DNA from: Natrinema ejinorense
GTDB taxonomy: Archaea > Halobacteriota > Halobacteria > Halobacteriales > Natrialbaceae
Direction of reading: 5' to 3'
Assembly (NCBI RefSeq): GCF_002494345.1
Contig: NZ_NXNI01000001.1
Location: forward strand, 3,038,001-3,102,000
DNA length: 64,000 nucleotides
Shown here: one piece after another, positions 1-8,403 of the stretch
Layout: the number at the start of each line of letters is the position of its first letter
Position numbering within the stretch: position 1 is the first letter of the stretch
The notes under the pieces: model-generated
The model's input: only the letters and a program-made list of their open reading frames with translations
What the model was told of the DNA's origin: nothing
Database searches by the model: none
Made by a program: the position numbers and the translations under genes

Positions 1-1312
1 CCGTGTCGCCGGCGACCGTGACGCGGTACGCGCCGGTGAAGGGCTCGCCGTCGGGGATCCGATAGACACCGTCGCCGGCGGATTCGACCGGCTCGGCCCC
101 CTTGTTCGAGAGGAGTCGCCGGTAGGCATCGGCGAACGCCGTCGCATCCGCCGGGCGCTCCCAGGCGAGCCGCCAGACGTGTGCCGTCCGATTCGTCTCG
201 TCTCCGTTTCGGTAGACCCGGAGGCTGTCGCCGGCCCACCCCTCGGTCGCGGGGGAGGAGTAGTTGTATCGTGAGCCGTCGGTGGCTCCCTCGGTGAGTG
301 GCCGCTCGACCACGCCGTTGGCCCAGAGCGTCGCGAACAGGGTCGCTTCGCCGATCGTCTCCGTTCGGGGTTCGCCGTCGCCGTCAGCGACGCTCTCGGT
401 GATCGGTCTCCAGTCGTCGCTCGAGCGGTCCGCGATGTCGACGGCGACCGGGTCGGCATCCGGATAACGCTCGGGGTGGAGAAGCTGGGCAGTACTCCGT
501 GGTGGATCGGCGTGTGCACGATCGACGGCGGCCCAGCCGCCGCGTTCGAAGCGATCGGCGACGAACCCCGGTCCTTCGGCGTAGGGGGCGTAGATCGAGA
601 GGAAGAGCCCGTCGTTGAACGGGCGCTGTGTGATCGCCTCGCCCGATGCCGTCGCTCCCTGGGTCGTGGGCAAACACTGCCACTCGGCCCCACAGCGGCG
701 ATCGTACTGCCGGGGAACGTAGGCTGCTTCCCCCTCGAGCAGGCCGTTTTCGGCGCGCAATCCGTCGATCGTCTCGCTCTCGCGAGCGATGCCGAAGTGT
801 TGGTCCTGCAGGGCGTGTGTCAGTTCGTGGACCAGGGTCCGGCGATCGATGCTGATCTCGTCGGTCTCGTCGACGACGATGACGATCCGGTCGTTCACGT
901 AGTAGCCCTGTACGGAATCGCCGTAGAGGTCGTCGAACGCCCGATTGACGTCGGTGTCGCCGTCGACGAGGAACGCGGCCCGCCAGACCTCGTTGCTGAA
1001 CGCCGACGCGTTCTCCGTCCCGCTGGTCCGCCGGTCGCGGTACTCGCTCCGGGTCGTGACCTCGAGTTCGACGTCGCGTTCGTACTTCAGTCCGCGAACC
1101 ACCTCGATCCGAGCCATCGATCGATACATCACTGCCTCGAGTTGCTCCGCGGAGAGGTCGCCGCTCGTGTCGAACGCGAAAACGTCGTCGTGGGCGTACT
1201 CGCCGACGTACCCGAGTTCGCGGTCGGTGTCGAAGCCGTCGGGATTGCCGGGAAGGGCACAGCCCGAACAGACGACGAGTGCGACGACGACGAACAGCCT
1301 CGCTCGGCCCAT
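1..1312 (-). CDS. Secreted lipoprotein with HExxH motif, Hvo_1808-like, C-terminus cut by window edge
   Basis: The reading frame is open from the ATG at 1312 to the window edge, giving about 437 residues without a stop. The N-terminus is a short hydrophobic stretch (residues 5-14) ending in a lipobox, VCSGC, so the protein is probably a lipoprotein outside the membrane. HELTH lies at about residues 162-166 in the context LVHELTHALQDQ, a zinc-metallopeptidase type motif. The protein is clearly paralogous to the gene just upstream (54-nt gap), sharing the blocks around HEL(T/V)HALQDQ, the Cys-Gly-(A/Y)-E-W motif and the repeated SSDDWRP or SSEDWRQ block. It resembles the haloarchaeal Hvo_1808-type surface protein family. 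Protease activity is inferred from the motif only. Confidence 0.7.
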   Translation of the reverse strand, partial: MGRARLFVVVALVVCSGCALPGNPDGFDTDRELGYVGEYAHDDVFAFDTSGDLSAEQLEAVMYRSMARIEVVRGLKYERDVELEVTTRSEYRDRRTSGTENASAFSNEVWRAAFLVDGDTDVNRAFDDLYGDSVQGYYVNDRIVIVVDETDEISIDRRTLVHELTHALQDQHFGIARESETIDGLRAENGLLEGEAAYVPRQYDRRCGAEWQCLPTTQGATASGEAITQRPFNDGLFLSIYAPYAEGPGFVADRFERGGWAAVDRAHADPPRSTAQLLHPERYPDADPVAVDIADRSSDDWRPITESVADGDGEPRTETIGEATLFATLWANGVVERPLTEGATDGSRYNYSSPATEGWAGDSLRVYRNGDETNRTAHVWRLAWERPADATAFADAYRRLLSNKGAEPVESAGDGVYRIPDGEPFTGAYRVTVAGDT

Positions 1313-1366
1313 TGAATCACTGTTCGGCGAGACGGTCAAATGTACATCGGTCGGAGCCGTCGCCGT

Positions 1367-3070
1367 TCAGTCCCGATCGCTACCGATCCGACCCCGGGCG
1401 AGACGCGTCCCCGCGCCGAGTACCACGACCGCAATCGCGCCTACAGCCGCCGTGAGGCCGAAGCCGGGGACGCTGTCGCTCCCCTCGACGATCTCGAGGG
1501 TGTCCTCACCGTCGGGTGCAGCACCCGCTTCCACGTTCGGGAGTTCCTCGACCGACGGCGCACGGACGATCGTCAGGATCCGGTTGGTTCGATCGAGATA
1601 GTACGCGCCGGCGTAGCCGCCGTCGTCGATCACGTAGGTGTCCTGGCGGCCCTCGACGGACTCCGCACCGTGGCTTTCGAGCAGTCGCAGATAGCCGTTA
1701 ACGAACTGCTGGGTGTCCGTCCCCGACTGCCACTGGGTTCGCCAGACGTAGCCGGCGTGGCCGGCCGCTTCGGCCGGGTCGCTCTCGGCCTCGGCCTCGT
1801 CGTTCGTATAAATGACCAGCCGATCGCCGCTCCATCCGTTGGTGTAGGAGTGGTTGTAGTTGTACCCCTCGTCGTCGAGGAGTTCGTTGGTTCCGATCAC
1901 CGACGACCCGCCGTCGAGCGCGCCGGCGGCGAACATCGCGACCATGCCCGCCTCGCCGACGGTATCGTTGGCGACCACGCCGTCGACGCGGAGCTGTCGC
2001 CAGTCCTCGCTCGAGCGATCCGGAACCGAGATGTTGACCGGGTCGCGCTCGGTGCCGGGATGGATCACGGCCGAGGTGGTCGTCGGCGGATCGTCGTAGG
2101 CCGCGTTGACCGCGGACCAGTCCTCACCTTGCTGGCGCAGGTAGTTGACGTAGTGGGGGCCGTCGCTGTAGGGCTGGTAAACGGTGAAGTAGATCCCCCA
2201 GTTGATGTCGAGGGATCGGTCGGGGTTCCCTTCTGGGGAGCTGAGACAGCTCCACTCGTACCCACAGCGGGTCTCGTACTCGCGTTCGACCCGGCTGGCA
2301 TCGCCCTCGACCAGCCCGTTTTTCGCGAGTTCGCGGTCCTGTGTCCGTCCCCCGAGGGCGGACAGATCGAACCGCTGGTCCTGGAGGGCGTGGACGAGCT
2401 CGTGGCCGAGCGTGAGTTCGTCGAGCTCCGGCGTCTCGGGGTTCTCCGAGACGATGACGATCTCGTCCGTCTCGGGGTCGTAGTAGCCGGCGACGGCACC
2501 GCCGTAGACCGTCTGGGTCGCGTCGACGGCCTCCGTCTCTCGATCGACCATGAACAGCGCCTCGTAGGCGACGTTTTGCTCGAGGCGGTTGGCCGACGAA
2601 ACGTTCACGAAGCGGCCGTCGTTGGTCTCCCGGTACTCCGCTCGGGAGACGACCTCGACGTCGACCTCCTCCTCGAACGTCATGTTTCGGATCCGTTCGA
2701 CGCGGGCCATGGCACGGTAGACGACGGGATCGAGCGCGTCCTCGTCGACGACGGCGTCGGACTGCTCGTCGACGGGGAGTTCGTCGTCGTACCAGTAGCC
2801 CTCGACGTAGCCGATCGTGTCCTCGGTCGTCGGATCCGCAGGACGGCTGTCCTGGGACGCCGCCGTACGCCGAGCGGCGGTCGACTCGAGGGAGGGGTCG
2901 GGGGCCGAATCGGGAGTCTGAACGGCGGTCGAATCTGGGGTCGGAGCGGCGGTCGCGTTCGTGGCCGGGCTCGCTGCCAGCACCGGGCCGGCGAGCCCAC
3001 CGGTCACCAGCACCGCAGTGAGTGCGACCACGAGGAGGGAAACGGACGGGCGGGTACGCGTCGATCTCAT
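1367..3070 (-). CDS. Secreted, membrane-anchored HExxH protein, Hvo_1808-like
   Basis: The protein has 567 residues. It has an N-terminal signal sequence (hydrophobic residues about 11-31), then an Ala/Thr/Pro/Asp-rich linker to about residue 85, the conserved domain, and a C-terminal membrane helix (about 540-555) followed by a short basic tail. This layout fits a surface protein anchored at its C-terminus. HELVH is at residues 223-227 in TLGHELVHALQDQ, matching HExxH of zinc peptidases; the rest of the active site cannot be assigned by eye. It is the tandem paralogue of the gene that follows and was probably produced by local duplication. The substrate is unknown. Confidence 0.72.
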   Translation of the reverse strand: MRSTRTRPSVSLLVVALTAVLVTGGLAGPVLAASPATNATAAPTPDSTAVQTPDSAPDPSLESTAARRTAASQDSRPADPTTEDTIGYVEGYWYDDELPVDEQSDAVVDEDALDPVVYRAMARVERIRNMTFEEEVDVEVVSRAEYRETNDGRFVNVSSANRLEQNVAYEALFMVDRETEAVDATQTVYGGAVAGYYDPETDEIVIVSENPETPELDELTLGHELVHALQDQRFDLSALGGRTQDRELAKNGLVEGDASRVEREYETRCGYEWSCLSSPEGNPDRSLDINWGIYFTVYQPYSDGPHYVNYLRQQGEDWSAVNAAYDDPPTTTSAVIHPGTERDPVNISVPDRSSEDWRQLRVDGVVANDTVGEAGMVAMFAAGALDGGSSVIGTNELLDDEGYNYNHSYTNGWSGDRLVIYTNDEAEAESDPAEAAGHAGYVWRTQWQSGTDTQQFVNGYLRLLESHGAESVEGRQDTYVIDDGGYAGAYYLDRTNRILTIVRAPSVEELPNVEAGAAPDGEDTLEIVEGSDSVPGFGLTAAVGAIAVVVLGAGTRLARGRIGSDRD

Positions 3071-3279
3071 GTCGGGTGACTAGCTATCCGTTGGAACGGC
3101 CGTGCAAAAAGGGCGGCGGTTACACCGCCCGAGACCGACCGCCGTCGGCCGCGACCACGCGTGGATCGGCGGCCCGCTCCGCCTGCCGTCGACCGCGTTG
3201 CCGCCCCGGTCTGGGATTCGATGACACTCCGCACGCGGCGCGAACGTTTTTACCGGCCCGTCCGTACGACCACGTAGCC

Positions 3280-3852
3280 ATGCGTCTCGAGCCAGCGAAC
3301 ACGGCAGTGGTGGTCGTCGACATGCAAAACGGGTTCTGTCATCCCGACGGCTCGCTGTACGCGCCGGGCAGCGAGGCGGTCATCGAACCGATCGCAGCGC
3401 TGGTCGACCGCGCCCGCGACGCCGGTGTGTACCTGCTTTTCACCCGCGACGTCCACCCACCGGAACAGTTCGACGACGCCCACTACTACGACGAGTTCGA
3501 GCAGTGGGGCGAGCACGTCCTCGAGGGGTCCTGGGAAGCCGAAATCGTCGCGGAACTCCCCGTCGAGGCCGCCGACAACGTCGTCGAGAAACACACCTAC
3601 GACGCCTTTCACGACACGGAACTCGAGGGGTGGCTGAACGCCCGCGGGATCGACGACCTGGTGATCTGTGGCACCCTCGCGAACGTCTGCGTGCTCCACA
3701 CCGGCGGGAGCGCGGGGCTGCGGGACTTTCGACCGATCATGGTCGAGGACTGCATCGGCGCGATCGAGGACGAGCACCACGAGTACGCCCTCGAACACGC
3801 CGCGTGGCTGTTCGGCGAAGTCGAACCGAGCGCGGAGATCGAGTTCGCGTAA
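3280..3852 (+). CDS. Cysteine hydrolase of the isochorismatase/nicotinamidase family
   Basis: The protein has 190 residues, the usual size of the family. The catalytic triad is visible as Asp14 (VVVVDMQNGF), Lys104 (VVEKHTYDAF) and Cys137 (ICGTLANVCVLHT); the cis-peptide G-T-L-A region precedes the Cys. Asp-Pro/His-rich segments after residue 55 resemble the nicotinamidase metal site. Nicotinamide to nicotinate is the likely reaction and would feed NAD salvage, which suits a window with nadA, nadB, nadC and nadE, but isochorismatase-fold enzymes are often mis-specified. The ATG at 3280 is chosen because the T-rich box at 3246-3251 sits about 30 nt upstream, giving a leaderless mRNA; upstream in-frame codons lie in promoter sequence. 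Confidence 0.85.
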   Translation: MRLEPANTAVVVVDMQNGFCHPDGSLYAPGSEAVIEPIAALVDRARDAGVYLLFTRDVHPPEQFDDAHYYDEFEQWGEHVLEGSWEAEIVAELPVEAADNVVEKHTYDAFHDTELEGWLNARGIDDLVICGTLANVCVLHTGGSAGLRDFRPIMVEDCIGAIEDEHHEYALEHAAWLFGEVEPSAEIEFA

Positions 3853-3908
3853 CCGACCGGCGACGCGCCACACCGGCGATTTTTCACGGCCTCGGTCCAA
3901 CACTGGAT

Positions 3909-3986
3909 ATGACCGCGATCCGACCGCGCCTCGCGACGGCACACTGCTCGCGTCTCGAGCGGACGAGCGACGGTGAGAGCGAATGA
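3909..3986 (+). CDS. Micro-ORF (25 aa) coupled to downstream membrane protein
   Basis: This is a 25-codon frame starting at an ATG about 28 nt downstream of a T-rich box (gattttt, 3880s), the spacing expected for a leaderless haloarchaeal transcript. Its TGA overlaps the ATG of the next gene as ATGA. The peptide is basic and Arg-rich with no recognisable motif. The same arrangement, with an unrelated peptide sequence, occurs one unit downstream. It may act as a translational leader rather than a functional peptide. Confidence 0.45.
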   Translation: MTAIRPRLATAHCSRLERTSDGESE

Positions 3987-4147
3987 ACCGACAGCGGTTG
4001 CGCCCGGTCTATCTGGTGGGCATCGCACTGAACGCGGTGGCGTTCGCGTACGCGGTCACGAGCGGGACGTGGCTGTACGCCGGCGCGTTCGCGTTCGTGG
4101 CGGTGTATCTCGTGGTGCGGCTGCGGATGCTGTCCGTCGATCGCTGA
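3983..4147 (+). CDS. 54-aa double-helix membrane protein, copy 1
   Basis: The small protein begins MNRQRLRPVYLVGIALNAVA. Two hydrophobic segments (about residues 10-24 and 29-43) are separated by a short T-S-G-T-W turn, so it is probably a helical hairpin in the membrane. The start is fixed by the 4-nt ATGA overlap with the preceding micro-ORF. It is a paralogue of the 54-residue protein at 4296-4460: same length and the shared start MN(R/E)QRLRPVYL. Function is unknown. It is too short for most gene callers but the duplication supports it as real. Confidence 0.65.
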   Translation: MNRQRLRPVYLVGIALNAVAFAYAVTSGTWLYAGAFAFVAVYLVVRLRMLSVDR

Positions 4148-4218
4148 GAGACGAGCGCGCGACGCCACAGTCGGCCTCGAGTGAGGGGCTTTTCCGATCG
4201 TCAGTCGAACGAGCGGAT

Positions 4219-4299
4219 ATGAACGGAGCACAACCGGGGACCGCCGAGTCGATCTGTCGGGCGCGACTCGGGTCGAGAACGGAGCGGGATGTCGAATGA
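4219..4299 (+). CDS. Micro-ORF (26 aa) coupled to downstream membrane protein, second unit
   Basis: This 26-codon frame starts with ATG in the same local context as the first unit (gatATGA), about 28 nt after a cttttcc box. It ends in ATGA, overlapping the next start. The peptide sequence is not conserved with the first micro-ORF, while length, position and overlap are. This favours a role in translation coupling over a role for the peptide itself. Confidence 0.45.
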   Translation: MNGAQPGTAESICRARLGSRTERDVE

Positions 4300-4460
4300 A
4301 CGAACAACGGCTGCGACCGGTGTACCTGATCGGCCTCGCAGGCTGTGCGTACGCGCTCTGGTACTACCTCTCGGTCGGTGCGACGGTGTACGCCGCCGCG
4401 TTCGGCCTCGCAACGGTGGCACTCGTGCTCCGCCTCCGGACCGTGACCGCCGACGACTGA
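4296..4460 (+). CDS. 54-aa double-helix membrane protein, copy 2
   Basis: The protein begins MNEQRLRPVYLIGLAGCAYA, with two hydrophobic segments (about residues 9-26 and 29-44) and ends RTVTADD. Same length and same N-terminal block as the protein at 3983-4147, so the two units arose by tandem duplication of about 310 bp. The start is set by the ATGA overlap with the micro-ORF at 4219. A long palindrome begins at the base after the stop codon. Function is unknown. Confidence 0.65.
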   Translation: MNEQRLRPVYLIGLAGCAYALWYYLSVGATVYAAAFGLATVALVLRLRTVTADD

Positions 4461-4538
4461 TACGGATTCGTGTCCGTAGTTACCGCCGATCGGCGACCCG
4501 CGAGGCTGATCGGCGGTAATTGATGACACGAATCCGTA
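4461..4538. repeat. Long palindrome immediately after a stop codon (TACGGA..CCGTA family)
   Basis: The arms tacggattcgtgtc (4461-4474) and gacacgaatccgta (4525-4538) are perfect inverted repeats of 14 bp. Inside them ttaccgccgatc (4480-4491) pairs with gatcggcggtaa (4508-4519), again perfectly. It lies between convergent genes, so it could end transcription from both sides. It shares layout and end sequences with the palindrome at 45427, which also begins directly after a TGA. Confidence 0.75.
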
Positions 4539-4582
4539 TGACGCCGGAACGGCGTCTCGCTTCAGGTGACTCGAGGAGTCCG

Positions 4583-5155
4583 CTATCGGTCGGCGAGGTG
4601 CTCCCACTGACGCACCGTCCCGGCGTGTTCGTCGGCGAACGTGGTGGCCTCCTCGTACTCCGAGAAGGGGAAATAGTCCTCCCCCATCGCACCACGGACG
4701 TCGCTGTCGACGACGTAGAAGCAGTCCGTTGCGTCCGCGAACGCCGCGGCGGCCACGTGCGTCGAGATGTACGTCGTCCTGCTCCGGTCGACCAGGTCGT
4801 AGTCGACGCTCGAGTAGTCGGTGACGAACGTCCCACGCGTCGTCCAGCCGCGTGCATCGCGTCTCGCGGCGTAGCTGAGGAGTTCGACGACGCTGTCGAA
4901 CCAGGCCGGCCCGTCCCGCCCGTCCGGTTTGTCGTCCGCGTAGAAGATCTGTCCCGCGGGACCGAAGTGGTCCGCGATCGTCATCCCGCAGACGTCACAC
5001 GTCTGCCCGTCGATGAGAGCGATCGGTTCGGCGGGCTCGGCGTCGACACCAGACCCGAGACAGCCCGCGAGGCCGGCGCTCGCGAGCGCTCCCGCGCTGG
5101 CCAGTACCCGACGACGAGCGGGCGAGACCGCCGTCGGTGGTCGTCGTCCCGTCAT
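4583..5155 (-). CDS. nosL: NosL, copper-delivery lipoprotein for nitrous oxide reductase
   Basis: The protein has 190 residues. It has an N-terminal twin-arginine-like signal (ARRRVLASAG) ending in the lipobox LAGC, so it is exported and lipid-anchored. The NosL copper site appears as the CDVCGM motif, followed by the family features IADHFGPAGQIFY and a DFP-like FPFSEYEEA segment near the C-terminus. NosL binds Cu(I) and helps build the Cu centres of NosZ. It is the last gene of the nos operon and overlaps nosY by 4 nt (ATGA). Confidence 0.93.
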   Translation of the reverse strand: MTGRRPPTAVSPARRRVLASAGALASAGLAGCLGSGVDAEPAEPIALIDGQTCDVCGMTIADHFGPAGQIFYADDKPDGRDGPAWFDSVVELLSYAARRDARGWTTRGTFVTDYSSVDYDLVDRSRTTYISTHVAAAAFADATDCFYVVDSDVRGAMGEDYFPFSEYEEATTFADEHAGTVRQWEHLADR

Positions 5156-6117
5156 AGTCGTCGTCGGTTGACGGCAACCGCCGCGAGTGCGATCGGAACG
5201 ACGATCCAGGCGACGAGCGTGGCAGCCAGCAGCCCCGTCGAGAGCCCCGCCTCGGCGAGCACGGCGGCGAATCCGGCGTCGCCGCCCGCGCCGAGCGCCC
5301 CGAGGACGAGCGCTCGAAAGACGCCGGTCGGGTTGGCAAGCACCATCGCCGAGACGGCCACGTCGGGCAGCGAAAAGGCCCCGACGACGCCGAGTGCGAG
5401 CAGGTCGTGAACGAGGACGAACCAGGCCCACGCGAGGAGCGCGATGCCCAGCGCGTGGGTCTTTTCGCGGGCCACCGTCGACAGCAAGACGCCGATGGCG
5501 AGGAAGGCCAGGCCGAGGCCGACCGCGGCGAGCAGGAAGCCGACGTAGGACTCGAAGCCACCGAAGCCGTACTCGAGCAAGAGCAGGATGCCGGCCGCCC
5601 CGAAGCCGATGACGGTCGCGCTCGCGAGGACGGTCGCACGGCCGACGGCGGTCCCGAGGACGACCCACGACCGCGAGACGGGCAGCGAGAACAGCGTCTG
5701 CAGCCAGCCACTCTCCTCGCGGCCGACGATGGCGTCGTAGCTGAACGCGAGCGCGACCAGCGGGACGAGGTAGACGACGAGCGCGGCCAGGCTCGCGACG
5801 ATTCGCTCGAAGCCGGCCGGGCTGGCGTCCGAACCGCTGAACGTCGCCATTCCGAGGGCGAAGACGGCGAAGATCGCGGTGAGTGCGACCGCCCAGCGAC
5901 TCCGCACCGCCAGCCGGTACTCCGTCTCCGCGACGACGAACAGTTGGCCGGCGATCGTCCCGGAATCGCCGCCGTGAGCCACGGCCGGGGCCGTCTCGTA
6001 CCCGCCGTCCGGTTTCGGGTCGGCGGAGTCCGATCCGATGGCCGTCCGGTCGGCGTCGGCGCTCGTTCCCGCAGTCGGTGTCCCATCGCGGTCGTCCGAT
6101 CGACGATCGATCGTCAT
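5152..6117 (-). CDS. nosY: NosY, ABC transporter permease of the nitrous oxide reductase maturation system
   Basis: The protein has 321 residues. A soluble Asp/Ser-rich N-terminus of about 60 residues precedes six hydrophobic segments, starting with WAVALTAIFAVFALGMATF, and includes the typical YDAIVGREESGWLQTLFSLPVSR stretch seen in ABC-2 type permeases (quoted here in two parts in the family sense: the E-E-S-G-W-L and LPVSR motifs). With NosF it forms the transporter that works with NosD in Cu-site assembly. It overlaps both neighbours by 4 nt (ATGA), so the operon is translationally coupled. Confidence 0.92.
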   Translation of the reverse strand: MTIDRRSDDRDGTPTAGTSADADRTAIGSDSADPKPDGGYETAPAVAHGGDSGTIAGQLFVVAETEYRLAVRSRWAVALTAIFAVFALGMATFSGSDASPAGFERIVASLAALVVYLVPLVALAFSYDAIVGREESGWLQTLFSLPVSRSWVVLGTAVGRATVLASATVIGFGAAGILLLLEYGFGGFESYVGFLLAAVGLGLAFLAIGVLLSTVAREKTHALGIALLAWAWFVLVHDLLALGVVGAFSLPDVAVSAMVLANPTGVFRALVLGALGAGGDAGFAAVLAEAGLSTGLLAATLVAWIVVPIALAAVAVNRRRL

Positions 6118-7043
6118 GCTGCCACCTCCTCGTCGTCGGTCTCCGCGGCGAGCGCGTCGTGGAACGCCGCCTCGAGACCCGGTTCGTGCACTTCGAAACT
6201 ATCGACGAGCGCCTGCGTTTCGCCGAGCGCGGCGACGAGGTCGAACGCGTCCGCACGATCGCAGGCGACTTCGATTTCCTCGCCGGTATCGGTCACGTCG
6301 CCGTGACCCTGAACGGCCTCGAGCAGGGCGGCGCGGTCGTCGGCGGGTCGGCAGACGACGGTCACGCGGTCGCCGGCCGCCTGCCGCAGGTCGTCGATGG
6401 GACCGTTTGCGCGCAGTCGGCCGTCCTGCAGGATCGCGACCTCGTCACAGAGGCGTTCGATCTCGCTCAGGACGTGCGAGGAGATGACGACCGTGGCGTC
6501 GGTCTCGCGGTCGATCCGCTCGATGATCCGATGAAACGCCGCGACGCCGCGGGGGTCGAGCCCTGCGGTCGGCTCGTCGAGGACGAGCACGGGCGGGCGC
6601 GAGAGCAGGACGGACGCGAGACCGAGCCGCCGGGCCATGCCGTTCGAGTAGCCCGAGACGGCCCGGTCGGCGGCCTCGGAGAGGCCGACGAGGTCGAGAC
6701 ACTCGTCGATCCGTTCGCGGCGGTCGGCGAGCCCACGGATGCGGGCGTGGACGCCGAGTACTTCCCGGCCGGTCATCGACGGCGGGAAACCGCTGTGCTC
6801 GGGGAGGTAGCCCACGCGCTCGCGGACGCGATGGCCCGCCGCCTCGACGTCGAGACCGCCGACCTCGATGCATCCCGCGTCGGGGTGATCGTGGCCGACG
6901 AGGAGTTTGAACAGCGTCGTCTTTCCCGCACCGTTCGTGCCGAGGACGCCGAACGTCGACCCCGAGGGAACCTCGAAGGAGGGCCCGTCGAGGGCGACGA
7001 CGTCGCCGTACCGTTTCCGAACGTCAGTGATCGTGATTTTCAT
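6114..7043 (-). CDS. nosF: NosF, ABC transporter ATP-binding protein
   Basis: The protein has 309 residues, the normal NosF length. Walker A is GTNGAGKTT (about residues 35-43), the signature is the NosF-type VSGYSNGMARR, Walker B is VLVLDEPTAGLDP, followed by an SSH switch histidine. It powers the NosY permease in maturation of N2O reductase. Its start lies 20 nt inside the 3' end of nosD, and its stop overlaps nosY by 4 nt. Confidence 0.94.
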   Translation of the reverse strand: MKITITDVRKRYGDVVALDGPSFEVPSGSTFGVLGTNGAGKTTLFKLLVGHDHPDAGCIEVGGLDVEAAGHRVRERVGYLPEHSGFPPSMTGREVLGVHARIRGLADRRERIDECLDLVGLSEAADRAVSGYSNGMARRLGLASVLLSRPPVLVLDEPTAGLDPRGVAAFHRIIERIDRETDATVVISSHVLSEIERLCDEVAILQDGRLRANGPIDDLRQAAGDRVTVVCRPADDRAALLEAVQGHGDVTDTGEEIEVACDRADAFDLVAALGETQALVDSFEVHEPGLEAAFHDALAAETDDEEVAA

Positions 7044-8403
7044 AGTAGGACCTCCAGTGCTCGTGGGGTGAGTCAGCGAGCGGTCGGTTGTCGACGATGC
7101 CCGGCGTCTCGAGGACGGGGAACGAACTCTCCGCCAGTTTGACCGCGTCGAAGGCCGGACTCTGGGCGAAGACGGCCGCCTGTGGCCGCTCGTGGACCAG
7201 TCCCTCGACGGCGCCGGCGGGCCGGTGGCGGTTCTCGCTGATCCCGTCGTCGTCGAGGTCGGCGACGCGTGCGTCGGACCAGTAGTTGCCCCGATCGGTG
7301 TCGTTCCAGTGCGTCTGCGAGTTCGTCTCGGCGAACGCCGCTTCGCCGTTCCGGATGAAGCTGTTGCCGGAGACGGTCTCGCCGCTGCTGCCGCCGGTGA
7401 TGTGGACGCCCACGTCGTTTGCGAGGACGAGGTTCGACTCGAGGCGATTGTCCTGGGAGTTGTGGACGTACAGCCCGTTCCCGTTGCCGACGAGGTCGTT
7501 GCCGACGATCTCGCTGTCCTCGACGTCTTTGACGAGGATGCCGTGGCCGCTCGTCCCGTCGTTGTTCACGGCGGTGTTGTTCAGCAGCGTCAGTCGCTTC
7601 GAAACCATCAGCGCGAAGCCGACGTCGTTGTCGAACGCGACGTTGTCCTCGAGGTGGTTGTCGTCGGAGTACATGTAGTGGACGCCGTAGCGCATGTTCC
7701 ACATCGTGTTGCCCTCGGCGACGACTCCCTCGGCCCACTGGTAGTAGATCCCGTCGCGGACGGTCGTCACGGAGTTGTTTCGCACCTCGGTGTCGGTCGC
7801 CTCCCAGAGGTGGATGCCGTTGCCGCGTTCGGCCAGCGGCACGTCCTCGCGTCCGGCGACGATGGAGTCCTCGACGGTCACGTCGTCGACGCTGCCGATC
7901 CAGATCCCGAACTGGATCTCGGTCAGTCGGAGCGACGACAGCGTCGCGTTCGAGCCGTTGACCAGGACGCCGCTGTCGGTGTCCTGCCGGTCGAAGCCGG
8001 AGTTGCGGATCCAGACGTTCTCGAGGGTGACGTTTTCGGCCTCGATCGCGACGACCTGGCCCTCACCGCCGCCGTCGATCATCGCACCGTCGCGTTCGAC
8101 GGCCGCGATCGTCACGTCCGGTGTATCGACGACGATCCGTTCGTCGAATCGGCCCTCGAGGCGAACCGTCTCACCCGGCTCGGCGGCGTCGACCGCCGCC
8201 TGGACCGAGTCGAACTCGCGGTCGTCGACCGTCGCGACGCCGTCGGAACGGGGTTCCTCGACGTCGTGAACGGCCGGAACGTCCGCCTCCCAGCCCTCGA
8301 CGCTCTCGCTCTCGGCCGACCCGCTCGTCGCGGCGACGGCCCCACCGGCTACCGAACAGACGAGGACCACCGCAGCAGCGACGGCGAAGTATTCCTCCCT
8401 CAT
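7024..8403 (-). CDS. nosD: NosD, exported beta-helix copper-processing protein
   Basis: The protein has 459 residues with an N-terminal signal peptide (hydrophobic residues about 6-25). From about residue 90 it is built of repeated N-rich turns (ENVTLENVWIRNSG, GNDLVGNGNGLYVHNSQDN and similar) that form a right-handed parallel beta-helix, as in the NosD/carbohydrate-binding family. NosD takes part in copper insertion into NosZ on the outside of the membrane. It overlaps nosF by 20 nt and the upstream membrane protein by 4 nt. Confidence 0.93.
   Translation of the reverse strand: MREEYFAVAAAVVLVCSVAGGAVAATSGSAESESVEGWEADVPAVHDVEEPRSDGVATVDDREFDSVQAAVDAAEPGETVRLEGRFDERIVVDTPDVTIAAVERDGAMIDGGGEGQVVAIEAENVTLENVWIRNSGFDRQDTDSGVLVNGSNATLSSLRLTEIQFGIWIGSVDDVTVEDSIVAGREDVPLAERGNGIHLWEATDTEVRNNSVTTVRDGIYYQWAEGVVAEGNTMWNMRYGVHYMYSDDNHLEDNVAFDNDVGFALMVSKRLTLLNNTAVNNDGTSGHGILVKDVEDSEIVGNDLVGNGNGLYVHNSQDNRLESNLVLANDVGVHITGGSSGETVSGNSFIRNGEAAFAETNSQTHWNDTDRGNYWSDARVADLDDDGISENRHRPAGAVEGLVHERPQAAVFAQSPAFDAVKLAESSFPVLETPGIVDNRPLADSPHEHWRSYYENHDH

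Noticed and set aside
1340-3079. A 579-codon plus-strand frame opposite the HExxH surface protein gene
   Set aside because: It is the antisense shadow of the minus-strand gene, with Val/Arg/Gly-rich low-complexity translation. High GC in halophiles creates such long antisense frames throughout the window.
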